NCBI RefSeq assembly: GCF_001640805.2
Contig: NC_066856.1
Span: 18,486,712-18,550,711, forward strand
Direction of reading: 5' to 3'
Length of the DNA stretch: 64,000 nt
Source: Lates calcarifer
Taxonomy: Eukaryota; Chordata; Actinopteri; Centropomidae
Part shown: in pieces, positions 42,386-55,299 of the stretch
Layout: the number at the start of each line of letters is the position of its first letter
How positions within the stretch are numbered: position 1 is the first letter of the stretch
Program-made: the position numbers and the translations under genes
Notes under the pieces: model-generated
The model's input: only the letters and a program-made list of their open reading frames with translations
Database searches by the model: none
Told to the model about the DNA's origin: nothing

Positions 42386-45026
42386 GCCATCGTGATTGCC
42401 CGTCCCCACGGGGGAAAAAATCACCAACAACCGAGCGAGCACATGACGGGTCAGAGTGCGACTCGCGTGTGCTTTCCATCACGCACACATGTAACCCATC
42501 TGTGCAGGGGTAAAAGTACATCGCGTGCATTTAGAGAAGGGCGTGAGAATCACTTTCATCATTTCAGGAATATATATACAACAAGAAACTGCAGAAAACA
42601 TGGCTTTCTTTTAAAGAGCTTTGATTTGAGCTCTGTCTTGTCGCGCAGCAGCGGTTTAACGGCACCCGGCTGGAAAATTAGCACCTCCAGCTGCTTATCT
42701 GAACAAACCAACTCCTAGTGTTCTCATAATAGCAGTGCGTTAATTCACCTTTTCACAAAATTGGTTAAATTTGGATGGGAAGCCACTTGTTTAACTCATA
42801 AATACAGAGGAACACCTACAATCTAATCAGCTAATTTCAGATTATCACTTTAAATAAGTGTGAACACTAAAAGAATTTCAAAAGCTCAATTAAATTGAGG
42901 GTTTTGTGGTTGTTATTTTAAAGCATATACTGTTGACTCTGTACTTGTATGAAAAGACAAAACATCTGTTTCATACATCTGCAGCATAAATAAAGACTCA
43001 TTTACTGCATTACCCGACTGGTGGTGGTCAAGACGATTTCACAACCTACCAGAGGAGATTTCCAAGAGGCCTTGAGGGCAGTCAAGAGGCGGTTTCCCCC
43101 TTGAGATGGAGCTTCAGAGGTCAGTCGTGACGAGCGCCGACATCCACGTCCTCAGGTGAGGGAGAAGAAGGGCAGGCGGCGAAGGGCACGCCTCGGGCTA
43201 CATCATCTGAGAGAGACAGGGATAGAGAGGGAAGGGCTGTCATACTCAGTCCAGGATTAGTTGTTGAGAGAGCTTGCCCATGCTTGATACATCACAGGAG
43301 GAGCTGCCAGAGTGCATCACTCATCGGACCGGCACACTTCATGGCAGATCCTGCCATGTGAGCGAGGAGCAGCTGCCTTCGTCTGGTCCTACCTGCCGGC
43401 TACTTCATCTACTGTCTGATAACGTGTAGATCACACATGATCAGGAGGTTTGAGAAAGAGAATATGCAGATTTAATGTGATGAATATTACATTTCTTGAG
43501 CTTAAAGGTTTGTTCTAGCTTTTAAAATAGTCAAGGTGCATAAAAAGGAGAGTTTTTTAAATGTTTGATATGATTAGAACTCTGTCCTGCGTGTTAAAGA
43601 CTAATTGCATTTAATTGCCTTAATTGATGTAGCTATGGTTTGTTCAGTGCTGCATATCTTTTTTGTTTTGCTTTGAGATAATTCAACTTTAAAGGCTTTG
43701 TTTAAGAGAATTGTTGTTGGACTATAATGTCTTCATGGACTAAAGATTTCATCAAGGAAAAACACTTTCTTTAGTCATCTATTTTCTGTATGAAAATAAT
43801 AATTAATTGGTGATTGATTGACAGTGTTTATTTAGTATCTGATGTAGCTTTTCCTTTTCCTTTTTTTGTACTTTACAGCTCTGTGAATTCCAGTTTAACT
43901 TCAGATAATCTCCTGAAAAGTTTCCTGGAAAGAAGCACATGATTGGTGCTAATTTACAGGTTATTTCTAAATGGTAGTCGAGCACAACCTTGAGACTTTA
44001 TATAGGTCTTTAGATGCCACTGAATCATCCACTTTTAAGTCACTACATCTCCAGCATGCTTCCTCTTTGTGACTTTGCTGCAGTTTGCCCTCACGCTGGA
44101 TTGTGCCCTCTCTCTCTCTCTACTCACATTGTAACCACAGTCACTACACAAAGACTCACAACCCCACATTGACCTTCTGAGGCTGCTTTCTCCCAGTGAG
44201 AGAAGCGAAGCGAAGCATCTCGCTTCACCTCTTGACTCGGCGTCCCTCCGACCGGCGCAGGCGGCGGAGAGAGCAGCCCTGTTGCGCAGTGGCCTCTCTG
44301 ACCGAACTCCAGTGACAAATGGGGAGGACAGAGGAGTACAAGTTGTAGTTTAGTGGTGGTATTTCCATTTTAAAACGAGCACTGAGCTTTATTTCTTGCC
44401 TTGAAATAAACCTCTGCAGTCGAAGATCTTGCTCAAGGGCACCAAAGCTTTTTAATAACCTTGATAGCCCGATCTGAAGCATGTCTCTATCTGGTTTGTG
44501 TCAAGCTGACGGTGGATTTGGGGCGTGATGCATATTCTCAGGGATTAGACACATTTGTTTTGAGTTCGAGTATGACCTCCTTTAATCCGTCATGCCGCCT
44601 CGCCAGCCTTCCCCCGGTGCATTTATTAAGGCCGAGAGGCGTAAACAGATCGATGGACTCCAGGAACAGGTAGAAACCGAGGCTCAGAAACAGGGTCAAA
44701 CACAGATGCTGTTTATAGGAGAAAACAGTGGAATGTCACAATATGAGCCTGATGTGGCTAAAAATGAAATGTCATGACATTTATATTAAGTAGAATAATT
44801 ACAATCTATTTATCTGTTATCTATTTTTGAGTATATAAAGCTAGAGTCTTTTTTATCTGCATTTTAAGTGAGTTTTATATGAAATCCCTGCAACTACACA
44901 AAGGCACACACTGTATACTGTTTGCTCTTAATTGATTAAAAATGTTAAAATTAAATAACCCCCACTTTTGTTTAATTTAAGCTAGAGTAATAAATGAACA
45001 TTATGAGTTCAAACAATGCCTATATA

Positions 45027-45180
45027 TTTAAAGGACCTGTGTGTAGCATTTACAAGAATCTGTTGGCAGAAAATGGAATATAATATAGTGTATAATCGCC
45101 TAAAAATAATAATTGTTGGGTTTTTTTCGGGGAGACAAAACTTTCGCAATATGTCCTAATTTATAGTTTTTGTTTTCCTG
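45027..45180. repeat. dispersed teleost repeat ('ggacctgtgtgtag')
   Basis: AAAGGACCTGTGTGTAGCATTTA, CTGTTGGCAGAAAATGGAATATAATATA and TAGTGTATAATCGCCTAAAAATAA follow the order of a short repeat common in percomorph fish. Non-coding. Confidence 0.65.
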
Positions 45181-46499
45181 TAGTTCCTCTGCACTGTTCA
45201 CAAACAACAGATGACTTTATTAGTAGTTTAGGTTTTACAAAATCCTGTGGTTGATCCGTTTGCTTTCAAAAACCAAAAATAAATTGCAGAAGAGTTCGGA
45301 TGGAGGCAGACCGAGATCAGTAATTTTTAGAAGGTTTAAAATATCTGAACTCTTCCAGCTATTATTTTAATACAGTTTGTCCACAGTACAGTAAATTACC
45401 CAGTCTTTTCGGAGTTAAATTGCCTCTTTTGAAGCTCTCTCATGACCAAAAGCTTGGTACGGCAACGTTTTTTCATAGTTTAATTTCTTTTATTTTGTAT
45501 TTGGGGACCAGTTTCTTTAAGGTGATTCTCTGTTTCTCTTATCTCTAAAAAGGCATGCGTGCAGGCTATTAGCCGTATCTGTGTTCTCTCCTGTTGCGCC
45601 ATCAGATCAAAGGATAATTACCGACTTCGTCTGGCTGGCGGTCTTGAAATAGTGCTCGTGTTCTGATGTGTCTTTTAAAAGGAGGAAACTCGTAAAATGC
45701 AGATTTCCTGCATTCCAGTGGAGAGAACTGCTCATACTTTGAGAGAGAGAAACCAAAGCAGACACTCCTCACCCTGTGACATGTTGTTTTCATTATTTTA
45801 ATTTGATTCTTGCCGCAATATATTCTACATTTTGATTAATGACATGCGTATTTTTCAGGTACCACATCACATTTTATCCTGGATGTCATAGCCCTTGTGC
45901 TACTGCTGATTACACAGTTATTTTCAGACCATGATTTGGACGTGACAGAGTTGAGCTGAGCCCCTCATAAAAATTTAAAACGACGGGGTCTCATTGAGAA
46001 AAGCTGCTCCAGAATGATACTGTATATTTTAAGGCTAACTCCTGCCTGTATTTAACTCTTACACACACTGACAGTCGGTACCCATGTGCTCAGGTGAGGT
46101 GTAAATGTCAGAGCAGGCTGTTTTCAGTCCGTCGGATCTGATTAGATCAGAGCTGACAGGGCCATACTGACTGTGTGCAGGTGTGTTTAAGGACAGTATA
46201 TATGTAGATGTGCCTCTGTGCTGTGTGTAGCATGAATGTGCATATTCGCTTGCTTTTTGAGTTTACTCTTGGTTTTAAATAATAAGTTACACTCAGAGAC
46301 TGTGCAATGTGGTTTAAAGCTCCAGAATAAGTTGGAATAGTGACGTCAAACTACTATTTCCAGGTCAAGAACAAACTTTTTTATCTGGATCCTGTTGCTG
46401 TTTCCTGCTGTAAATTTCCCCAGCTGTCAGGCTAATTAAGGATTATATTATCTTATCTTATATCCTCTCAAATGTCTGTCACCAGGAAGTAGTTAGCAG

Positions 46500-46930
46500 A
46501 CACAGGACGTCAGTAAAGGGCTGTTAGCCCAGCTGGTGCTAACGTTAGCTCAGCTTGTTTTTAAGTTAGGATTCCTTCAGTGTCAGTTGTTAGTGAAGTT
46601 TTTAATGGGAGCTGAATTATCCACAGAGGTCTCTCAAAAACAAGGGATCAAGTAATTAAAATCACTAAAAACACTAAATAAAGCAGCTTCTCATCCAGCA
46701 CTCTTCGGCCGCTAACATTAGCTTAGCTTGTTTCTAGATGCTTAGCTTGTGTTTTAGGTTAGGGTTTCTTCAGTGTTCATCGTTACTGGAAGCTGAATTA
46801 TCCACAGACGTCAACGTCTCTTCAAAACAAACAGACCAAGTGACTAAAATAAGTAAAACAACAAAGTTTTGCATTAAAAATCTGTGTTTTTCTGTGACAC
46901 TTTTTGGCATCAAAAAGGTCGTTTGCTCAG
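46500..46930. repeat. imperfect direct duplication, about 180-bp unit
   Basis: Two related blocks follow each other: GCTAACGTTAGCTCAGCTTGTTTTTAAGTTAGGATTCCTTCAGTGTC (46528 on, in pieces) and GCTAACATTAGCTTAGCTTGTTTCTAG...GGTTAGGGTTTCTTCAGTGTTC (46710 on). Each is followed by GAGCTGAATTATCCACAGAGG or GAAGCTGAATTATCCACAGACG and then CAAGTxAxTAAAAT. The core also occurs reverse-complemented at 28505-28620. Confidence 0.75.
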
Positions 46931-47084
46931 TTTGTTTCTCCGAATCTAGCCTTCATCTGGTTAAAGATTATAATTAAAACATCACAACATTACATTACAT
47001 TTATTTAAATGCTTCACACACTACAAACTTTAGGTTCCAATCACCTGTTAAACTACTACTCTTTTCATGATGCTACACCTTCCT

Positions 47085-47255
47085 ACCACAGTCCAAAGAT
47101 GTGCAGATGAGCTGACTTTGTGACTGTAAAAGTTGCACTTAGATGGGAATGAGAGTTTGGATGGTGCAGCCCTGTGATAGACAAGATGTACCTGTGCTGG
47201 GAGAGGCTCCAGCCCCTTTACAGCCCAGGCACATGATGGATGGCAGCAGACACAT
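47085..47255. repeat. SINE/LINE-tail type teleost repeat
   Basis: CACAGTCCAAAGATGTGCAGATGAGCTGACTTTGTGACTGTAAAAG, then GGGAATGAGAGTTTGGATGGTGCAGCCCTGTGATAG and TGCTGGGAGAGGCTCCAGCCCC (read in pieces) match the ordered words of an abundant vertebrate/teleost repeat ('agtccaaagacatgcag ... gggataggctccagcccc'). Degenerate copy. Confidence 0.7.
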
Positions 47256-49458
47256 ACCTAAAAACTCAGCAGATAATATCAAAATGTACTTTTTTTTGGT
47301 TTGTTTTTGGAGGGGTGAACTGACATTTGAAGGTTGTGACAAAAACAAGTGTGTGCGCAGCGGTAAAATCTTTCCAGGGAGGGGCGGGTGGGCTGATGAC
47401 TTTGACGGCGGGGGGATTTAGCGAAAATGGCTGGCCTAGCGCTTTCTCCACAACTGATGGATTAGACAAGCTGGAGCAGGGGCTGCGAAGAAAGCCGGCC
47501 CTCCCTCCCCACCGTCTCACACCGAGCAAGCCTCACTGCATGGTTCATTTCAACTGGGAATGAAAGAAACAAGTGTGGTGTGTGTGCGTAACGGTAGAAG
47601 GATGCAGGTGTTTGCTTATATATGTGTGTGTGTGCGCATAATTTTGCTTGTCTGCCTTTATGATTGTGAGCATAAAAAATGCACTGCTTGCAGAAAATGG
47701 CTCGCAGGCCTGTGTGATGATGGCACAATAAAGGTTTTCTACAGTCAATACTCCAGTATAGTCCAATAATTTGCACAGGGCCATGCATCGCTGGGAACTA
47801 TCTGAATCAATAAGTGGGTAAATAAATTAAACCGGCGATGGGACAGAAGCAGAAATACATCGCCAAACGCTAAAAAGTGAAACGGAGAGAGCTCCTACGC
47901 CGGGCACAGACAGAATTAACTTCAGTTTATGTCTCTTTGAACAACCAAAAAACACAAGAGGAAGTTAAGAGCGAGTATGTGTGTGTGGGTGGGTGGGAAA
48001 CCACACTCCTGATGTAAAAATATGCTACCACCTGCAGCAAAGGTCGACTCTCGGCGGCATCGATCCTGCCACGCACTGTCGGCTCATTTTACAGCCCTCT
48101 GTCACCGCTGACGGCAAATAATCTGCGCCACAAATCTAATTAAAGAACAATCTAATTGAGGATGAAAGTGTTTTGTCGGTAGAAAAATTCATTTAAAGAC
48201 CCTCATGAGGACCGGTGAGGATCAATATTTTCACCGGGGTTGCAGGATTTTGCTGAATTCAGGAGAGAAGAGGAGGAAATGTGATATCAGGGAAGATAGT
48301 GGCTGGATTTTCTATCAGTGGAGGAGCATTGATTTGAGTGATTACAGGCACAGTGGGGAGAAGAGTTCGCCATTCTGGGTGGACTCCCAGGAAGGAGGAA
48401 TTAAAGGAGGAGCAGGCGGGGGATCGTCAGGTGTCAGGGGAGGTTACCTGGCATTTTAGAAGCTGAGGAGGCGAGTCCGGAAGAAAGCGCTCTGGTTTGG
48501 ACGATTCAGCCGCTGCAGGAAAACGAGAAAACAGAGTGAAAATGGTCAGTTAGGTACCTGTTATTTAAAGAACAATGATGTTAATGACAAAGCAGGTATT
48601 TCACATTCCTGCCGACCACTTTCCAAACACCTGGTACAGGCTACGAGACAACTGTCAGCAAGATTATCCAAATTCTAATCAGAGATGTCGAGCTTGAAAA
48701 CGTCCAGAGTATATGAAGTTTTTAGACTGATTTTCTACCTTTTAAGAGCCACAGGTTTAGTCTTTTCAGTAGATCAGTTGTGAAAACCTTGCTCTATTTG
48801 TTTTGGTCGAACGTGCATCAACATCCTGTGGGAATGTAATTCCCGGTGTGTTCAAGGATGCTCTGACATCTGACAATTCAACCTTTTTTAAAGTATAATA
48901 AAAGAATCAAGGTTCCTGATTATGTATTTGTCTACTGGGGTTCATTAATGACAACACAGCGAGTGAAATACAATATTTTTTTTTCTGCAGCTCAATTTTG
49001 GCAACAAGGTTCTTTAAAATGGTCCCTTGCTGGTGGTTGCAAGACCTTGTCACAACAACAATTATGTTCTTTTGGTCTATTTTGTGTTTCTTTAAAACAC
49101 AGTCAATAAACAAACGTCTATCTACCAGAGTGCTACATAAAGAAAAGTGTCTGCTCGCTCCAAACTGCTCACTGTTTGTTTACCGCCCTCACTGTCATCT
49201 GCAGAGACATGGCACTGAAGCAATGAAGGATGACGCCGATTGATGGTTTACTCTCCAGACCACAGAGGTCAGGCTGAAACAAGCCACTCAGCTCCTCTGT
49301 GGTTTGCATTTGCAGATCAAAACACTCTCGTGGACGGACTCCAAGCTGTGTGTGTGTGTGGTTTGTTAACATGTCTTTTATTCGCACTTATCGACCACTT
49401 TGTTTCAGACAAACTACTGGAGGAATTTCCTTTAAATATTCTACAGATGAGCATCATT

Positions 49459-49545
49459 CCCAGATTCACATTTGTGGTTTTGAGTTAAAAATCTCAACAA
49501 CTATTGGATGAAGAAAAGCTGTAAATCCTGACACATATTTTGCAT
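49459..49545. repeat. dispersed teleost repeat, copy 2
   Basis: TTCACATTTGTGGTTTTGAG, AAAATCTCAACAACTATTGGATGAA and CCTGACACATATT parallel the copy at 4938-5050. Confidence 0.65.
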
Positions 49546-52500
49546 TTTTAATTGATAATGTACTTTAAAAGGATTAACTGATTATTAAAACTGTTGTTTG
49601 TAAATTACTATGTCTGTAAATGGTGGTTTCCAATAGAAATACATGTAATTTTACGATATTATGAACGTTTTTACAGAGAGGTTTGTTCAAATATCATTCA
49701 TAGCCTGATTTATAGAACATTTTATTCCTAAAAACATGACGAAAATTTAGATTATCTTGCTTTTCTCGATCACAGAGCTTATTTTCTGCAATAATCCAAA
49801 ACCCAAACACAAAAATCTCATTGGCTTTTTGTACGAGGGAATCAGGGTGACGCTAACTTCCAGGTTGGTCTACAAAAATATCATATCAAAATATCAAAAT
49901 ATCAACATCCCCGCACCACTCTATATTAATGTTGGCTATGAAGCAAAACCAAAACTTGCAAGGAAGCTGAGCAGCGCAACAGAAGCAAATAAAAAACCGT
50001 AAACAGAAGTCATCTTGTCCTTTTGCCTCCTCATCTTCACCTCCATCACACTAACAACCCCAGAGAAGATTGACAGAAAACTCTCAGACTGAGGCAACAC
50101 CCTCACCTCCTAATTAAGCCTTCTCTTAACGGACATCCCTGCGATCCTTGACAGCCCTCCTTGAAGATAAGAAGACGCTGATGGGCACGCAGAGATGGAT
50201 GAGCATTAGATCAGTAATTAAGTCAGAGCTAGGGAGTCAATCAGAGAGGTAAAAATCGAGGGGAAACCTGGGGCAACCGGCGTGATTAAGTCCTTGAAGT
50301 GTAATTGCACGGGGGAATCGGGGGGTGTTGTCGGCGTCAGAGAGGGATTTCCAGGAGTGAAGCAGAGGGGAAAGGATGGGAAATGACTGCTTGTATACAC
50401 TTAAGGTCCTGGAGCTCAGGGAGGGAGGAAGGAAGCCAGTCTGGGCTACACTTCAAGCCAACAATACTCAAGTTCAAAGAATAGCAGGAGCGGAGGAGCC
50501 GGGTGCTTGCCGTTGATAAACTGTACCATCTGTTGTTTACACCCCCATCATTACCTCATGGGCATCCTCTGTGAAGAAAAGGAGACAAACACATGGGAGC
50601 CCAGAGCATCCATTCACATTACGAGCCCCCTATATTTCTTCTTTTACCGTCCCCCGGTGAGCTCTTGGTTACCTCTTGAACTCTCTGGCTCATTTGTGAA
50701 CACAATGGCGCCATCTCAGGCTTGTTTTTCAACACCAGGTGCGCCTATCAAGGGCGTAAACAGTTTGGACTCAGCTCAGGATCTGTTTCTGGCTGCATGG
50801 GCAAAGGTCACGGCAAGAGTATGTCTGAAAAAAGCTATGTGTTTGCTATGGTGGACGTGCTGGAGGGGAGTGGAGGGGAAGGCGATGATCGTCATTTCCT
50901 GAGCTGGAAGCCAAATGAACCCAGATAGGTATCAGCGTGTTGTTTCTTTTTGACTCCAGTGAACATGGATCTCATATGCACGACAGCACTTTTAGCAAAT
51001 CATGCAAACACAAATTAAGTGCACAGAGAATTAGTTTTGACCCCATTACCAAGTAACCCAGTTTTACTTCAGCACACACAAACATCATGAATACTTAATA
51101 ATAATCCGGTTAAGGTCAGGAAAAAATTATCCTCATCCTTCCACCCTGGTTTGCACCATACCAAAAAAAGTGCCATTTCCATCAATGACAGTTAATGAAA
51201 ATGCATCACCTTCATTTTTTTAAGGGTTAGTTTTCCCTGAGTGGCTTTCACTCCTTTTGATCAGTTTGGTTTGGCTTTATCTTGACTTGACTTAACTTTT
51301 AACGTTTTAAGGATCAGCATGTCAAGAAACTCACACTGAATAATCAACTACTTCAAGTGATTCATTTCAAAATGTAGAAGAGTCTGAGTGTGATGGGTCA
51401 GTATGAATTAAAACACATTAAGAAATTTATGCAAGCAAAGGTCTTAAGTGACTCATAACTTTAAATACCAACTCAAAATGTTTTTACTCTCATGCCAGCA
51501 ATCATTTCCCTGAGAGTGGGTGTCATTCTTAATTCAATTTGGAAGGAAACCCATTCATTATTTTTTCTCTCACTATTTAAACAGCTATATTACTGAACTC
51601 TGCTCTGTTGGCAGGAGTTAAAATCAACAATGACCTTGGTGTCTGCTTTAAAAACATTGAATTCAAAGACTCTCAGAAGTAAATGGTGGGTTTTCTTGTC
51701 TTTCCCAGGTACAAGGTACAGGTAAAAAGACTTCAATCAAGCCCCTGAATAGGCACTGGCCTCCAGAAAAAAAAAAGATTAGCCTTTGAATTTCAAGAGT
51801 GTGGATTGATTGGTAATGTTCTCCTGCACGCTGGGTGCTGTTAACATGCAAATGAAGAGCCTGCGTATTCTGAAAAACCCACCACAAGTGCAGCAGACCC
51901 CCTCACACACTTACAGACACACACATGCTAATTAACCTGCCATTACCCACAGTCCACCTGCACTCCAGAGGAACGATCACACGAGTAACAGAATTGATTT
52001 TCCCCCACTCGTCTGTATGCTGATTTTGCCTGTTAAGTGAGAGTCATTTACTGAGGCTGTCATATTTCAATTTGTCTGATCATCCCGAGGTCAAACCAAC
52101 CTACAGCAGCTAAGATGTGAGCATTGCAAATTATTAGGGATCATTTTCTCACTCTCAATACATAGGGACAAAATCTGACACTGAAGAAATGCATGAATAT
52201 ATAAGAATATAAACAAAACATGCCACTATATGCAACGCCACAAACACTAGGTCAATTGTCCTAAGCTGTGGGTCACATTTAAATAATCTGACAAAAAAAC
52301 ACATTTATGCAAACTTTGTATAGTATTTGTTTGTCAAAGTGGTTGGAAACTGTTTTACTTTCCCTCCCCATAATGCAGAAATATATGTACCGTTAAGGAA
52401 TGTGTCTCCCTCTCTGCAATGTACACATCTAAATTATAGGTTAAAGTAAATTGTTCAGTTGAGGAGCTGAAATTGGATTATTAGTCATGACTCTGCTGTT

Positions 52501-55280
52501 AAAAAAAAAAAAAATTACAACCAAGTTATTAGACTTATGATTTTCAGCATTATTTCTGTTCACACTTTGCATCTAACATACTTAAAAGTTGTTGTTGTGT
52601 TAGCATATTTGCGTTATGTAGCCTGTATTAGGTGTTGTGTGGTGCTATTGGAACAGCAGCCTTCTTTATAAACAAATGGGCGCCATGTTTGTTTTGGCGC
52701 ATGCGTATTATTAAACACCGACTGTCAGATTTCTTTAAAGTTTAAAAGCTTTAAACTCACGGAACGATACAGTAATGTGGGTGGGTTGTGAAAGCAAGAG
52801 AAATAAATAGCCTAAGAATAATATACTGCATTCAGTTAAATTAAACAGCTTGCTTTTGGTTGACCTGAATTAGCATAATTAGCATAATTAGCATTAACGG
52901 TGCGAACCGGCACCGGTACGAATTTGCATAAAAACAGGAGTGTACCTGAGAGTACATTAATATTTAAAGTACTTACAGGTTAGCGGACGCACACAACACT
53001 GGAAACGAAGGCGGAGCAGCCGTATGGGAACACAACAAATTACTGGAACAAAGAAAACAAACAAACAAACAATACAGTTTTCCTTAACAGCGTCCTCGGT
53101 ATCTACGCACTCAACGGACGAGTTGGAATGTACCATTCTGACAGGGGTGAGGCAGGACAGTCCAAGTGGTACCGACCTCTTTGACGATGCGGAAACTGTT
53201 TTTGTTTTGGTGTTTTGCTTCCTTTTCTTCCTTTTTATCATAATTCACCTGTAATTAAATCGGTCTCAATCCAAGTGTAGGACAAATATAACCCAAAATG
53301 TCAAGAAAATCTGCAAGACAATGAGAATTTATTCACATTTCCATCTACTACTCTTTATTAACAGAACCTGACACTGTCCACACACATCTGATGTTAATTT
53401 TCTGCCTTTTTCATCTCTTCAGGGCATGTTTAAGTCCTTAAGACCGTTTCCACTGAACTTCATTGCATCTTGCTTTTCTTGGCGACTATATTTGTTTGCT
53501 TTTTCAGCTTTTTGAAGCTTTCACAGGCTGAGCAGTTCTCCTCATGAACAGCAAACTGACTTAACTGCCTCTTTTTTAAGAGGGAAAAGAGGTTGTGGGG
53601 TTAAATCCTGCCGTTTTTTAAATATATAATTAATCAGTTTTTGAAATATAAATTTTTCTGCATGAGTCCAACCAAAAATCTAGAAAACACACTACACTAT
53701 ATATACAGTAGTACTGTATTTCACACTCGAATAGCGTCCCATTAAGAGTGCACAGCTCCGACTGGTGTTAGACTCCAGTTGTAGTTGCTTGAGTAGTTCC
53801 TGAATCTGTTTCCCAAAGAGCTGAAACGACAATTTCACCCTCGGTCTAATAAGGTTCTGGGTCAGAAACGGGTACGTACTGTATTTCTGAACCTCACCTC
53901 ACCTCTCTGTGCATTTTAGGTAACACGGACCTTCCTCTAATCCCTTCACATATTTAAGTTTTCAGTTGCCTTGACATACTGTAGGAGTGTTCTCTGAAAA
54001 ATTGATATTGCTTTTATTCACTCCGTTGCACACTGTCACCCAACACTGCCTCCTACAAATAGGAACCATAACTTCTTTTTTTTTCTTCCAGCATGAGGAA
54101 AAGAAGTCTCATCTGCTGCCAGGCTTAAACGGATGACAGTCTCCAAAGCTTATGCCAAGAATCCATGATACATCCTCGAGAGCACTCGCATAATACAGTG
54201 ATACAAGAGAAATCGCTCCTGCAACAGGCTGTGTTGAAGAAAAATGCAGATGAGCAGGCAGCCAGGTGTGAAGCAGGAAACTTTAGAGAGTCAGATTTTG
54301 ATTTTCTGTTTAAATCTTTGAACTTAACTCAATTATAGGAAGTAAAATGTACAAAAGTAAGAAGGTTGCACTCAGTTGTAAGGTTTTTTTTCCCTGTGTG
54401 GGAAGAGTTTATGTAGCGTGTCACTGCATTAACTCGCCCAGGTGCATTATTCTGCACGTGTGCATGAGTGAAATCACATTATTGATCTTCTCTGGTAATC
54501 CATCCATCCAGAGAGGGCTTTATAGCTCTGGGCTGAGCAGTAACAGTAACAGGATGGATACTAACATTTTGAGAGAGCCAAAAGAAAATGGTGGGTGTTG
54601 AGATGCATGAGATGGTGTGATACAGTTAAAAAGCTCTGGAGCTGCCACTAAAAAAGACAAAAGACAACAAGTCTGAGCCCTGAAAAGTCATAATAAACCC
54701 ACGATCAATACACAGAAATAAGACGCTAAACGTGAGACAATGACATTGAATATAAAATAAGGTGAAAACTGAGAAAACTCTGGATTGATTCCCTTGAAAA
54801 ATCCACATTCTGTTTTCATTAGAGTAAAGAACCGATCATTAAGAGTAAATAGAGACTGTGCGGTCCATGATGAGTGTGGTCATCATTAGCAGCCACCGTC
54901 GCCTGTGAGGAATGGAGGTGTTTTTCTACAGCAAAGTCAGCTGCAATTGGTCCCCGGAGAGCGTTAATTACCTTCCCTGACACTGTATCGATAAATATTT
55001 GAGTGGGGGAAAAGAGGTTCCTGGGGGTAAACAAAGAGAGCCTGCTTCTCCACCGAGTTCACTCAGCTGTGAAATACAGGACTTGGATAAATGAAGCTGC
55101 AGGGAATAAGCTTTTTTTTAATCTTATTTCTTTAAAAATAGAAGCATTTAAGAGGAGGTTATCTGCGTTTTCAGGCAGTAAAAGTCGACATTGGTGTTGC
55201 AGCTGAGAAGGATCAATAAAAACACAAAAAAGTAAATTAAAATAAAGACCACTGGAGTCGTCGTCATTCAGATTCAGAGC

Positions 55281-55299
55281 TTTTTTTTTTTTTTTTTTT
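55281..55299. repeat. poly-T run (19 T)
   Basis: A homopolymer in intergenic sequence. It may be a retroposon tail on the minus strand, but no retroposon body was recognised beside it. Confidence 0.85.
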
